From Nicotiana tabacum (Eukaryota > Streptophyta > Magnoliopsida > Solanales > Solanaceae), in assembly GCF_000715075.1 (NCBI RefSeq), contig NC_134100.1, positions 29,990,042 through 30,054,041 on the forward strand: a DNA stretch of 64,000 bases, in the 5' to 3' direction. The position numbers were made by a program, and so were the translations under genes. The first letter of the stretch is position 1, and every line of letters starts with the position of its first letter. Of this stretch, positions 45,631-57,539 are shown in pieces. The notes under the pieces are model-generated. The model was not told the DNA's origin. It did no database searches and was given only the letters and a program-made list of their open reading frames with translations.

Positions 45631-48600
45631 CTAGGTTACATAGGTCTCACGAGTCATGAGCAGGTTTAGTAGAGTCTCGCGGATCAGTACGAAGACGTCT
45701 GTATTTATCCTCGAGAGGCTGTAGAACCTTTAGTAAAACTTCACATTCTTGAATTCTTATCGTACGTCATTGATTTAGCTTGAAATATAACTCTTTGAAT
45801 TCTTTCCACGCGTTTGTATGCGTGTATGAGCACTCTATATTAGATGTGCATCGATGGCTGGTGATTCCCTGATCGAGGGACGAGATGTTATCTCTATGAG
45901 TTGATGTTGGGCTAGTCTGGAGGACTTGAGGCTGGATTGTTGCCTATAGTTTGAGTACCGAGGTGCTGATTGTGTGGGCACGTGTTTTTGAACTTATATA
46001 TTCGATAGTGCCCCTATTAGTAGAAGTGATGGCTGGATGGCTCTGTGATGAGTATGTTATGACTGCGAGATGTATCTGTACGAATTGGAAGTGATGAGAA
46101 GGGTCTGCTGGAGGATAGAAAAACTATTAGGTGCTTGGATTCCATCTTAATTGAAGGTATAGCCCCGAGTTATGGGCGTGTGAAGAATCTTTTCATGTTT
46201 CCCAATTCTGAGTGAAGTAAATTTCATGTTTCGGTACGAGTTCAAACTCAGGAAGACTCAGTGACTGCGTAATGTTTGTAATGGTGGAAGGTATACAGAA
46301 ATGTTAATTGAAGGCAAAGCAGGTGGGCTATCTCCTACGAAGTGTTTTGAGGTTGTGTGATCCTTATTTGTCTGTTAGAAGATCTTATGTACAAGTGAAA
46401 TATAAGTGTGGAAATTTGAATTTTGGGTCACTTAAGAGAGTGGGCTTAGCTGTTGCGAGAGTGAATGCGAGATTTGCAGAAGATTTAAAGTACTAGATGA
46501 TCTGTGTTTTCACAAGCTTACAAAGGATTTGAGTTTAATCTCACTATGGTATTATGGCATCAATAGAGTATATGCATTATGAGTTATTGAGTGTGTGTTG
46601 ATCTATGGCTTTGAGCCAAGTGGGGGAGTTTGCTAGCATTTGTTGACTAGTCGGTTATGTGCTATGTCGGTTCCAGTTTAAGGCGTTCAGGTGAATCAGT
46701 TATGGCCTATGGAGATTGAGATCGAGGATCGCTCGAGTAAAGGAAAATTCTTAACAAAGGTTATAGTATGCTTCGTAGGTGTGTGAGAATCTCGCCATGT
46801 CTTGAGTTATTATTGGTAAAGGATGCTCGGTGCATAGAGCAGGAAATTGCTTGGTTGTAATGGAATGATGTCACATTATGCGGTGTTAGAGTGCCAACGA
46901 GACACGGGTTGTTCGGTTCGTTCGATCAGGCTAATTGCAGTTTGAGTAGAGTGAATAACTCGTGGGAATGGTTCTAATGTGTTCAGGATTTTACAATGGG
47001 GTATTTTAAAGTTGTATATGTGGTTAGAGACTGAGTTTTCATTGGAAGATGTCAAGACTTGTGGTGTTTTCTATATTAATTATGGGATTCTAGGTATCAG
47101 TATCAGGAAGGTAAAGGTAACGGATTTAGATTCGCAGGAAGTTCTTCAGAGTAAAGTATTTTGAATGTAGTGCTTTTGGAATATTTAAGAGAGTATTCAG
47201 CGGCTTATGAGCCTTAGAAAGTGTGATTTTATGCTTGGGTCTCGCGTGGTAAGTCTGGGTTGAGGAGTTGTGGTGCTACAGCAAAAGGGAATACCAAGTT
47301 GAAGATAAATCAGAAGGAAACTCGGATAGATGGGATAGCTTGGTAGTAGGCCGGATCAGTTTGGTAAGGATATGATTAGTTCCTTGGGTGTGTACGGCGT
47401 AATGAGTTCCTATAGGTATTTCGCGGCAATGCTCTTAGGTATTGATGGCTTGCATAGCTTGGTCGAGTTAGAAGGATTCAGTCCGGGCAGGTTTGGTTTG
47501 TGCAAGGGGAACTCGGAGAGTTCTTGATGGTTTCTACCTCGGTTAGAGATGTATATTATCTGTGGGCATGAGGAGCATGGGATATATAGTGATTTTCTTC
47601 TGGATGGGACCTATGGAAAGTTCTTGACTAGTTGAGTACGTAGATATTTGTGGCTCGGAAGGAAGATGAAGTTCTCATGTTATCCTAGGGTGGTATGGTA
47701 TATGTAGTATGTTGTGGAGGATTGATATTTGCGTGTGGAAGGTCACGGTTCAGTTCTAAATGGAAAGTCATAAAATTCTTAGGCAGCATGGGCAGTTTCA
47801 GATGATTAGAGGAATGAGCTTCAGATGATTAGGGGGATGATCTTCATATGATTAAGGAAATGGCATTGCTAATTGGAGTGATTGACGAGGGTATATGTTT
47901 CAGAAAAGGCAATGTGATAAAGTTGATGGTACTTCGGCAGTATTGCACCGCTTTCTTGTTAGATCGACTGCTGATATTCAAGTTTGCTTGGTGGTATAGA
48001 AGAATTTTAGAGTATCTCTCATGGAATGATTGGGATCAGGTGTGGTGATTCGTGTGCTATATGGAGTTGGAGACTGGGAGTTCTTGTGTTCAGGCTATGT
48101 TGTGGTTGTGGGTCGCGTGTATTGGCATATTGTTTAGTGACTATCAGGGTTTGGAGACCCGAGCGGATCTTTTGTTGCGTTAGATTTTGGATGTGATATT
48201 GGGTTCAGATTGGCTATCTCCGTGTTGTGTTATTCTGAACTATTGCGCTAAGGCGGCGCTGTTGGCTATACCGAAAATTCCATGGATTGAGTGGCGATGT
48301 TCGACGGGTTATGTCCTATTGGAGTGGTTTTATATTTTGAAGACCCAGCAGACGGCTGGGAAGGGTTGTCCTTCTTATTTGGGCTCTCGTGATGGATGTC
48401 AGTGCAGAGGCTCCTCATATTGATTCAGTTCCGGTGGTGAGGGACTTTTCGGATATGTTTCTTGTGGCAGGGCATGTCGCCAGGCAAGGTTGTTGATTTC
48501 AGTATTGATTTGATGTTGGGCACTGTATCGTATGGCACCGGCAGAGTTAAGAAGTTGAAGGAGCATCTTCAGGTTTCCTTGATAAGGAGTTCGTTAGCAG

Positions 48601-49768
48601 GCCAATGTGGATGTGTGTTCTAACTGGAGTCGGCTTAGTTGACTCCGGTTGTATTGTTGAAAGATGTGTTGATTCGATTGTTATTGAGCTTACTAGTAAT
48701 CTGGGGAGATCTATGAGCTGCATTTCTGTGTTGCGAGGTGTTATGATTTGTTGGCTATAGGCATCTATGGTGCAGTTCTATCGGAGTTTCATAGTGGAAG
48801 CCGAGCGGGGAGAGTAATTGGGTATAGCTCGGTGAATAGTGTATCGGTTATGTCCTTTTGGTTGTGTGATGTATGTTATTGGCTTCATCGTGGGTATGCT
48901 GATTTGCTTTGGTTCCAGACATCAAATTGAGCGTGGTTGTTGATTTCGAGCATAGTAACCTTGCGGTTAGATTCGTGTATTCTGTTCCTATGATGTGAAA
49001 CGGGTTCTCAGCCTTGTGTTGTGGTGGTACTGGTGAGCTTGAGGTATAGCTCTTTTATTTGAGTCATTTTCATGATTTGAGTATGTTCAGACTGTTGCTT
49101 ATTGGTGTGCGTATTGTGCAAGTTGTGGCTTAGGTCTCTATTGATGTGTCTTGTCACCAGAGTAGTATGTTGGATTAGATGAGATCGTTGGGATCATTAA
49201 TGAATACGAACGGATTCGATTTTAGCATGTTGGAAGGATAATATCGAGCTTCGGCTCAGGAAAATTACTGTGGTATTTTCCAAAGGAGAAGTGGCTTCAT
49301 GAATGGTTGATCTGAGAAATAGTTATGGCTTACTGTGTGGTTTATTTATCATTGTCAGTATATGAAAGTGTGGGAATGAGACTTTAGTTGATAAGAGGTT
49401 TTCTACCGGTATTCGATTGTTGTGTGCAACTGTTGTGATTGGAAGTTATCGCTACAAGTGTCAGAGGTATGTGGTATATCATGTAATTGCCCTTGAGATT
49501 GCAGGTATGGGTTACTATAGCTAGTTCGGGCTTGTTCAGAATGTTGATGTGAGATTTTGATCTTGTGGATGATTGCAGAAGTGAAAATGTGGTTCCAAGG
49601 TTAATGGGCTGGGATGAATTATGAAATTTCAGTTAAGTTGTGTTATCGGACCTACAAGAGATAGGGTGACGTGGGATCACCCCCGAGTATATGCATGGTA
49701 AGGTCATTCAACGATTGGTTGGCTTCTGGAACAACTCTGGGCACGTTCGAGGACGAACGTATGTTTAA
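45631..49768 (+). other. Internal region of H, mostly non-coding
   Basis: Leader sequences like those of B (cataggtctcac, gaagacgtctgtatttatcc) are followed by about 2.4 kb without recognised coding sequence. Part of that stretch matches F's internal DNA (blocks near 47290-47640 and 49200-49720). A pol remnant sits at 48187-48560. No gag, RT catalytic motif or integrase was found. Confidence 0.65.
48187..48560 (+). pseudogene. Protease-RT linker remnant of H pol
   Basis: MDVILGSDWLSPCCVIL, NYCAKAALLAIPKIPWIEW and a KGCPSYL-like segment correspond to the protease C-terminus of element B (VDFDIILGMDWLSPYH, DCHAKTVTIALPG, LEWRGT). In a shifted frame from about 48423 come DSVPVVRDFSDMF and VVDFSIDL, the lead-in to RT, then KKLKEHLQVSL. 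At least two frame changes and stops occur. RT itself is not recognisable further on. Confidence 0.8.
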
Positions 49769-49781
49769 GTGGGGGGGGGGA
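49744..49781 (+). other. Hairpin and polypurine tract before the 3' LTR of H
   Basis: Perfect CGTTCGAGGACGAACG (49744-49759), then a run of ten or more G (49769-49780) directly before the LTR. Confidence 0.8.
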
Positions 49782-52713
49782 TATAACTACCCGACCGATC
49801 GTTTTGAGCTTTTGCCTTTTTGCTCACCAGTTTTCGGGTGTGACTTAGACCGTGTGATGTATTATGACTTATGTAAATCATTGGTTTTGGTTTTCAGGGT
49901 AATCAGAATGAATTTGGAAGAACAGTTCTCAGTTTAAAACTTAAAATTTGAAAGGTTTGACCAAGATTTGACTTATTTGTCTATGATCCCAGATCGGGAT
50001 TTTTATGATTTGGTTAGCTCCGTTAGGTGATTTGTGACTTAGAAGCGCGATCGGAATGGGTTTTGGAGTTGTAGAGGAGATTTAGGCTTGAATTGGCGAA
50101 GTTGATATTTTGGCAATTTTCGGTTGATAGGCAAAATTTTGATATAGGGGTCGGAATGGAATTCCGAGAGTGACAGTAGCTTCGTTGTGTCATTTGGGAT
50201 GTGTGTGAAAAATTCCAGGTCATTTAAACGAGATTTGATAGACTTTTTGATCGAAAGCATAATTTAAGAGTCCTTAGAGTTCTTAGGCTTGAATCCTATG
50301 TTAAATTGGTGATTTGATGTTATTGTGAGCGTTCCGAAGTTTTGAACAAGTTTGAACGATGTCATGGGATGTGTTGGTACAATTGGTTTGAAGTTGTAGG
50401 GGTTTCGGGTAGGTTCAGGGATGTTTTAGGCCAAAAATCATAGTTGTAGCAGGTCCAGAAGGGTTGCAGGCCTCGGAACCCACCAGCGCGGTCCGAACAA
50501 AATGAAGTGCGGCCGCGGTAGGTGTTGTGCGGACCGTACAAAATGCAGTGCGGTCGTGGTGGGGAACATTTCACTAGTCCTACTTCGGAAGCTCATATCT
50601 TTTGATCTATAAGGAATTTTGAGATGATTCAAAACGAAAGTTGTAGCCTTCGTGTCTAGTTTTTAGAAAGGTAAAGATATCGCAATTTGGACATATGTAG
50701 CGATAGTTATTGCCAAAATGCTAAATCCTGTCACTACAGATGAAAACCTGTGTGGCCGCAGTCATTTTTGTGCGGACCGCACTAGTTTTGTGCGTACCGC
50801 GGTCGTTTTTGTACGGTCCGAAGAGGTGAAAATATGTGGGGTACTCTATAAATACGAGGTTTGGATTTTATTTAATATTTTGACCTAGAGAGCTCGGATT
50901 TTGGCGATTTTTTAAGGTTTTTCAAGAAATTCATCGGGGTAAGTGATTCTAACTCAGATTTGCTAGAATACATGAATCTATCATTGAATTCATCATTTAA
51001 TTAGTGATTTGGGATGGAATTTGTGAAGAAAAGTTGTGGAATCTTCAAAAATATAAAATGATGATTTGAAGAACCAAATGGCACCGGAATTGGATAATTT
51101 TGGCATGGTTAAGCTCGTGAGGGTATGAGGATTTTGAAAATGTAAATTTTACCCGACTTCAAGTCGTGGGCCCGGGGCTCGGGTTTGGTAATTTCGGGAA
51201 TCGTGCCCTTTGTTGAATGTTTTCGCTTGGGCTTTGTTCCCTTAGCATATTGTGACGTATTCGTTCTGATTTTCGATAGATTCGACGCGCGTGGAGGCCG
51301 ATTCGAGGGGAAAAGGCGTCGCGAGTTAGAGATTTAGCCGGTTCGAGGTGAGTAATAATTGTAAATGATGCTCTGAGGGTTTGAAACCCCGGATTTGCAT
51401 ATTGTAGTGCTATATTAAGATGAGACACACGCTTGATGATGAGCATGTGATCGTGCACTATTGGGGATTATGACTTGGTCCGTCCTGATTGATGATTTTA
51501 CCGCGTATTTGACTGAAACTTATTTGATATCATCATGATTTGGGCTATTTGCCATATTTGGGCTTTGTGCCAACTATTTGAACCCTTCAGGGATTTTTAT
51601 TACTATTTCCTCACTGTTTTGACTTATTACTTGAACTCAATAATGATATTTTCCATTGGTTTACTACTCAGCCATCTTTACTCAGTTTTGAGACTTAAAT
51701 GATATTTTTAAATGATGTTTTGGGATGAGAAATACTGTTTTACTATTGCTCGAGGGGCTTGTGATGAATTTTGGACTGAGTAAGGCCGAGGGACTAGTTG
51801 TGAGGATACATTGATACTAATATGAGGCTGAGGGCCTGCGATACATAAATATGCCACGAGGTGGCTTGATTGATATGAGACCGAGGGTCCTAGATTTGAT
51901 GCCACGAGATGTCTTAATATTGCGCTTGGGCCGTCAGGGGCCCCTCCCGGAGTTTGTACACCCCCAGTGAGCGCGAGTACCCATTGTGATGTGAGATTGA
52001 GCCTGAGGGGCTGATATTGTTCTGAGATTGAGCCCGAGGGACTGGTACTGTTCTGAGATGTTGCCCAAGGGGCAGATTCATTGATACTGTGCCCGAGGGG
52101 CGAACTTCTATTTGTTTACTTACCTGTCAATTACTTGTTTTATTTGTTGAAAAGGGATTTTACTTGACTCTTCACTATTTTACTGTTTTAAGTGATTTTT
52201 ACTGCTTCAGTACAGAATGTTTTGTGTTTTACGTGTTTTCTTACTTTTAGTCGTTATTTACATTTGTTACCTACTGAGTTGGAGTATTCACTTTACTCCC
52301 TCCACCCTATGTGCAGATTCAGGCGTAGCTGGTATCGCTCCTGAGTGCTGATTCTTCCAGTTCCAGGCGGTTTTTTTTCGGAGACTACAAGGTAGTTGTT
52401 GACGTCCGCAGCCCTGTGTCTCTACTTCTCTATCATTTCTGTTTCCTTTCAAACACTTGTAGTAGTTTATGACTTTAGCAGACTAGTATTATGGTTTAGA
52501 GATGCTCGTGACTTGTGACACCCCGGTTAGGGCTGTGTCGGGTTGGACTTTCTGCATTGTTATCGATATTTTCGCTATTTAGTATTGTTTAAATCATATT
52601 TAGACTATTTTTATGTTGATTAACTACTTTAAAAGTTGAGTTGGGTTGAACTGGCTGTCCTTGTCTTCATGAGAGGCGCCATCACGATCGGGTTTGGGGT
52701 TAGGGTCGTCACA
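49782..52713 (+). repeat. 3' LTR of H (2932 bp)
   Basis: TATAACTACCC ... GGTCGTCACA. GC-rich words (gcggtccg, gcggccgcgg, gcgtaccgcgg) lie at 50485-50560 and 50755-50825, TATA box 50847, donor 50939, acceptor 51245, second donor 51349, mid repeats 51775-52110. More complete upstream of the start site than the 5' LTR. Confidence 0.92.
50847..50854 (+). promoter_or_regulatory. TATA box of the H 3' LTR
   Basis: TATAAATA in the context gtactctataaatacgagg, 92 nt before the donor-like site. Missing from the 5' LTR because of the ~100-bp deletion. Confidence 0.65.
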
Positions 52714-52718
52714 CGTTA

Positions 52719-52844
52719 TCGCTTTATGTTTGCTAAAAGGGAATAATTTGATAATGAGGTAAGTAGTTAAAAGATTGGCTTGCCTAGCTCTCATTAGTAG
52801 GCTCCATCACGACTCCCGAGGGTGAAAAATCCGGGTCGTGACAT
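52719..52844 (+). repeat. B' LTR, right end
   Basis: Continues B' after H and ends 'cgactcccgagggtg...ccgggtcgtgaca', as in B's 3' LTR. Confidence 0.85.
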
Positions 52845-52942
52845 TTAACTATTGTAGAATGATATAAAAGATATGTTACATTGGTACTTGATTGAGTAAG
52901 GTACCGGGTGCCCTTCGCGGCCCATCGGTTTGGTTCGTGACA
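52845..52942 (+). repeat. 3' LTR of G, right end
   Basis: tttaa-ctattgtagaatgatat..., matching 30182-30271 of the 5' LTR to the final 'cccatcggtttggttcgtgaca'. Followed by ctaac, the right target duplication of G. Confidence 0.88.
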
Positions 52943-55900
52943 CTAACCCGCTAGGTATGCCAACTAATAACTATTCAATTTCAATAATATTAAAAAGACG
53001 ATTAAACAAAGGAATTATTTGAATCTTATACCTTTCCCAAGGACTGGTAGTACAAATCATGAGCTTCTAAGAATAGAGTTTACAAAGCTGATATGAAGAA
53101 AATACATCTTCTATTTGAAAAGTACATAAACAGAGTTTTATAAATATAAAGCTACCATGAACAAGAGGCAGCTACCATAGGAACGCAGGTACATCTTCAA
53201 ATCCAACAACCACCGAACACAGCAACAACATCAGCCAACATCTGCGCGCAATGTGAGGAAGTGTAGTATCAGTATAACTGACCCCATGCACTGGTAAGTA
53301 ACAAACCTAACCTTATATTGAAAGTAGTGACGAGCTGGAACATAGGTCGGGTCCAACACCAATAACCAATACCAGTTTATAACAACGTAGATCATATAAG
53401 TAAAGAAGTAACTCAGAGACAAAATGCTCAGCTTTTTCACAGTTTTTCCAAAAATAGTTTCGCTTTTTCAAGAATATCAGTGAAAATCCAAATCTTTTAC
53501 CGAAATCATCGAAAAATATGAGAAGTTTGAAAACTATAATTTTTCCAAAAATACTTTCCACAATAAATAAGATATTTTTTTTCTTTTCAGACAGCAAGTG
53601 TGAAATACCTCTCTATGCCCACATATCAATGTATGTAAAAAGTCATGAATGATGTTATACCGTACAACATGAGGAAAAATGTATCTCTATGCATGTATGT
53701 CATGTGTGCATGCCAATGCCATCTATCTCAGAGATGAATCATGTTCCCACACTCTCTGAGTACTCATTCTCACTATCTCACACTTTTCACTCATCATGTT
53801 CAACCACTCAGCATTGTATATGGCCCATACGGCCCAGGAAAGATCCGTCCCAGAATATATACATCACTGACCATCAGTCACTCAGTACCGAGGAAGGCTA
53901 ATCCGGCCCCATGGAGAAGATCCATCTCCAGGTATATAAATGCTTCGGACAAGATTCATGTCTAGGTAAGATCCATACCTCAATATAATCAATCGTGCTT
54001 ATTGGGGGTGTATACAGACTCTGGAGGGGCTCCTACAGCCCAAGCGCTATCATAAGTCAGATCTAGGCATAAATCAATATAACATGCTGCGACGTGCAGC
54101 CCGATCCCATAACTGTCATTCATAATCAGGCTCTCAGCCTCACTCAGTCATCAATCTATACAGTCTCACTCATAGGCTCACAATGTCATAAAACTAGCCC
54201 GACAACAATGATATGATGTATCAATAAACTACAACTGAGACTGAGATATGATATGAATGCATGAATATGACTAAGTACGAAATATCAATAAAATCAGTGA
54301 GATGACAGTAAGAAACGACCACAATGGGTCCTAACAATATCAGCATAAAGCCTAAACATGATATATAGCATGATTGACAGCTTAGTTACTTAATCACATG
54401 GTGAAAATACAGATATCAACAAAATAGGGCCACTAAACAGTACCATAAAAACAACGGAGTCACAATTCACCGGGTGCATGCCCACACGTCAGTCACCTAG
54501 CATGTGCGTCACGTCATCATCAATCACATAGCACGTAATTCGGGGTTTCATACCCTCAGCACTAAGTTTAGAAGAGTTACTTACCTCGAACAAACCAATT
54601 CCAATACCAAGCAAGCCAAGCGATGCTCCAAAAATGCCATCTCGTGCGTACTTCCGAACGGCTCGAAACAAACCAAAAATAACTCAAATATATCAAACAA
54701 TGCTAAAGGAACCAATCCCAATCGAAAAAAGTTGAATCTTTAATGTAAAGCCCAAAATCGGCCAAAAAGCCCAACTCAGGCCCGCACCTCAAAACCCGAA
54801 AAACTCATAAAATCTGATAACCCATTCAATTATGAGTACAACTATACTAATTTTATCCAATTCCAACTCCGAATCAATATTCAAAACTCAAATACTCACT
54901 TTAGAAAAGTTTTTGATAAAAATCCCCAATTCTCCAATCAATATATGGATTAATTCAAAAATGAACTTCTGTAATCATATTAAAATGCAGAAATTGCAGT
55001 TAGATATTTACCCCCATGAAAAGACGAGAAGAACGCTGCAAAAAGCACCTCAATCGGAGCTCTAGAACTCAAGATACGCTCAAAATACCAAAAGAATGCA
55101 GTCTGATTTTTTTATACACAGGGATTTTCGCTTTTGTGATAAAAACTCCGCACCTATGCATTTCCAGTTGTCATTTCAACTTTTGCGGACCATTTTTCGC
55201 ACCTGCAAGGCCGCAGATGCGGACCCAACTTCGCATTTGCGGAAACACCAGCATCTTCTCCGACACTAAAATGAGCATAACTCCCTCATACGATGTCCAA
55301 ATTTGACGATTCTTTTTGCTATGGCTCTATAATTACGATACGAATCTAATGCTTCAATCAAAACAGAAATTGGAGCTTATTTTCTTAATGTGATACCATT
55401 TATGCTTGGAGAAACGACGCCGAAACATCAAAAACGAGCGCAACACAACCCAAACCTATCCGAAACTCACCCGAGCCCTTCGGGACCTCCTTCAAACATA
55501 CCAACAAGACCCATATCATAACACGGACCTACTCGAGGCCTCAAAAAACACATAGCAACATCGAAACGACAATTCACACTCAATTCGAAATCAATAAACT
55601 TGAAACTTTAAACTTCCACAACCGACGCCGAAACCTATCAAATCACGCCCGATTGACCTCAAATTTTGCACACAAGTCACATTTGACATTAGGGACCTGC
55701 TCCAACTTCCGAAATCGAAATCCGATCCCGATATCAAAAAGTCCACTCCCGGTCAAACTTTCCAAAATTCCAACTTTCGTCATTTCAAGCCAAATTCTAC
55801 TGCGGACCTCTAAATCACAATTCGGACACGCTCCTAAGTCTAAAATCACCCAACGGAGATAATGGAACCATCAGAAATCCAATCCAAGGTCAAATACTAA

Positions 55901-56087
55901 AAAGTCAAACTTGATCAAACCTTTCCAATTTAAAGCTTCTAGCTGAGAATCATTCTTCAAATTCCGAATAACCTGAAAACCAAAACCGACAATTCACATA
56001 AGTCATAATACATTATACGGAGCTACTCATGCCCTCAAACAACCGAACAAAGTGTAAATGCTCAAAACGATCGGTCGGGTCGGTACA
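52943..56087 (-). repeat. 5' LTR of F, main part (3.1 kb)
   Basis: Continues the F LTR from 28093. On the minus strand it starts TGTACCGACCC at 56087. A CpG array (ccgcagatgcgg and similar, 55125-55250) lies beside a TATA-like sequence, a donor-like ggggtaaat is near 55012, and gaggtaagt is near 54585, about 427 bp apart. The mid-LTR repeats (53815-54150) resemble those of H. Confidence 0.82.
55104..55118 (-). promoter_or_regulatory. TATA-like element of the F LTR
   Basis: Minus-strand tgtataaaaaaat, about 98 nt upstream of the donor-like site and next to the CpG dyad array. Confidence 0.45.
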
Positions 56088-57350
56088 TTAATTATGGTGT
56101 GACATTAAGACCAATATAGTTATACTTGTATCTTACTTTTTTGTCAGCGTATCTGTCAACAAAAGTCAATTGCATGCAATATAGATCCATCACTGGTCGT
56201 CTCTATCAAAATGCATAAAATACAGCATAGCAGACAGATGGAAGATGAAAGATTAGAGATAAACGTGACAACATGAGATGAAATCTGGGAAACTGAAAAG
56301 GATGTTTGATCCTCCAAGTATGTATACAGAGCCAGAGGACCACTGTAACAGGGACCCCAAGGAAATGTAGATAAGATTTTAGGATTCTCCATTACAACTT
56401 TGTAAACCATTTAAATGGTGGATAACCAACAGCCTATAAGATTTTACTAAGGACAAATGTGTTCCTTCATATATCTGAATCTGTGGTGTACCAAAATTTC
56501 CAAGCTGTTCTAATAAATTTCATTCCCCAGAAATAGATATTCCTAATGAATTTAGGTACTATGCATCGACAATATATATGAAAGGTACATGCAATAATTA
56601 GATAACTTTTAAGGTAATTACAAATAAATTTTTATGATTATAAATATTAATTAGTAATATGATAAATTTAATAACTAATATGCGATTACATGTTAAACTA
56701 AATAGATAACTTAAAAATCTTTATCACGGATCAGCACGGGTCAGTCATCCCATCACATCTAGAGCAGGTTCAAAATTTGTTTGGCGTAATATGATTTTTA
56801 TCAATGCATGATATTAGATTTTTCATGAAAATAGGAATGCTTCCCCGCCACTTTTTTTCCCTTTCAATTTTGATAATCGAAATTGCACACACATGTTCTC
56901 ATTGAATGTTACAAGACAGACCAACAGACTCAGGATTTTAAATTTATAGTTATTATACATAAGTCAAATTAATAGTATAATAATAACTAATTTTACATTC
57001 AAATATTTATAAATATTTAGTGGGCTTTTTAAATATATATACACCAAATCTAAGCAACGTGCAGCCGCAACCGATGACCCTGCAAGCCAATAGTCATGCG
57101 CCTAAATGATCGCGTGTATATTTATCATTCCATATCCAAGATCTTTGACTTATCTATATTTGATTGAGTTGCATGGAAAATTAGCGTATGCCATGACCAT
57201 CTGAAAGATTTCTGTTATCAAATTATCAATCACCATATCTAAAAGATGTCACCATATATAAAAAGATCTCCCATAACTATGCATGACTTCAGAGTTCAGA
57301 GCTGGGTTCCTCTAAGTCACATTTCAAAATGGTGATAGTAGTAAAGCATA
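56088..57350. other. Low-copy-like AT-rich flank, no gene recognised
   Basis: AT-rich DNA outside the nest. The longest frame (84 codons, minus strand, 56156-56410) resembles no family I know. A TATA-like accatatataaaaag (about 57250) precedes a very short frame from an ATG near 57329; this is not enough for a gene call. Confidence 0.5.
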
Positions 57351-57358
57351 TGTGTGGT

Positions 57359-57522
57359 TAGGGACGGAGTTAGAGTGCCGACCAAACCCAGTAACTTTAA
57401 AAAAAAACCTTGTATTTGTCTTAAAAATTTATTAGATATGTGTAAATTATTAATTTAGAACCCTTAACTTAAAACGATTAAAATTCCGAACCCATAAGCT
57501 TGAAATCCTAGCTCCACGTCTG
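57359..57522 (+). mobile_element. hAT-type MITE (164 bp)
   Basis: Ends TAGGGACGGAGTTAG and CTAGCTCCACGTCTG, imperfect inverted repeats close to the cagggGCGGAGC-type termini common in Solanaceae. Flanked by a perfect 8-bp duplication tgtgtggt (57351-57358 and 57523-57530), the size made by hAT transposases. Non-coding and non-autonomous. Confidence 0.8.
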
Positions 57523-57539
57523 TGTGTGGTTAGGTATTC

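Larger units (their letters stand above)
42750..52713 (+). mobile_element. Element H: complete LTR element, internal region decayed (9.96 kb)
   Basis: 5' LTR 42750-45615, PBS-like site 45619-45630, internal 45616-49781, 3' LTR 49782-52713. Perfect target duplication cgtta (42745-42749 and 52714-52718). It is the innermost and therefore the latest insertion of the nest. Only a scrap of pol is recognisable. Both LTRs begin TATAAC instead of TGTAAC. Confidence 0.92.
36941..52844. mobile_element. Chimeric insertion: inverted A-family LTR joined to a B-family 3' end
   Basis: Left part: A2 LTR in minus orientation (36941-39781) plus about 45 bp of A internal DNA. Right part: about 60 bp of B-family internal DNA plus a B' LTR in plus orientation (39887-42749, 52719-52844), itself interrupted by H. 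Both outer borders are LTR 3' termini (complement of ...GTCATGACA on the left, GGTCGTGACA on the right). The host G LTR is continuous across the insertion, with tttac (36936-36940) repeated as tttaa (52845-52849). Confidence 0.75.
28094..52942 (+). mobile_element. Element G: LTR retrotransposon carrying a captured glutathione peroxidase fragment in both LTRs
   Basis: 5' LTR 28094-30271, PBS 30276-30287, decayed internal region, polypurine tract 34717-34727, 3' LTR 34728-36940 continued at 52845-52942. Its target duplication is ccaac on the left and ctaac on the right (one mismatch). The continuity of F's LTR on both sides confirms a single insertion. The gap in the 3' LTR holds the chimeric insertion 36941-52844. 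The family is Ty3/gypsy, judged by an RNase H remnant at 32762-32890. Confidence 0.9.
23813..56087 (-). mobile_element. Element F (minus strand), split by nested G
   Basis: 3' LTR fragment 23813-24207, internal region 24208-28048, PBS 28034-28045, 5' LTR 28049-28093 plus 52943-56087. The element was separated by G, which carries further insertions. No coding region was recognised in the internal DNA. It shares LTR layout and internal sequence with H, so the two belong to one lineage. Confidence 0.85.

Noticed and set aside
46308..47164. Two 61-62 codon frames in the H interior, considered as a small extra ORF of a non-autonomous element
   Set aside because: No motif, no similarity between them, and I could not confirm conservation in F by eye.
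56156..56410. 84-codon minus-strand frame, considered as a host exon
   Set aside because: Hydrophobic and Cys-rich but no family resemblance, no clear splice sites or neighbours.
57241..57365. TATA-like sequence with a short downstream ATG frame, tested as a gene start
   Set aside because: The frame is about ten codons and runs into the hAT MITE target site; no evidence of a gene.
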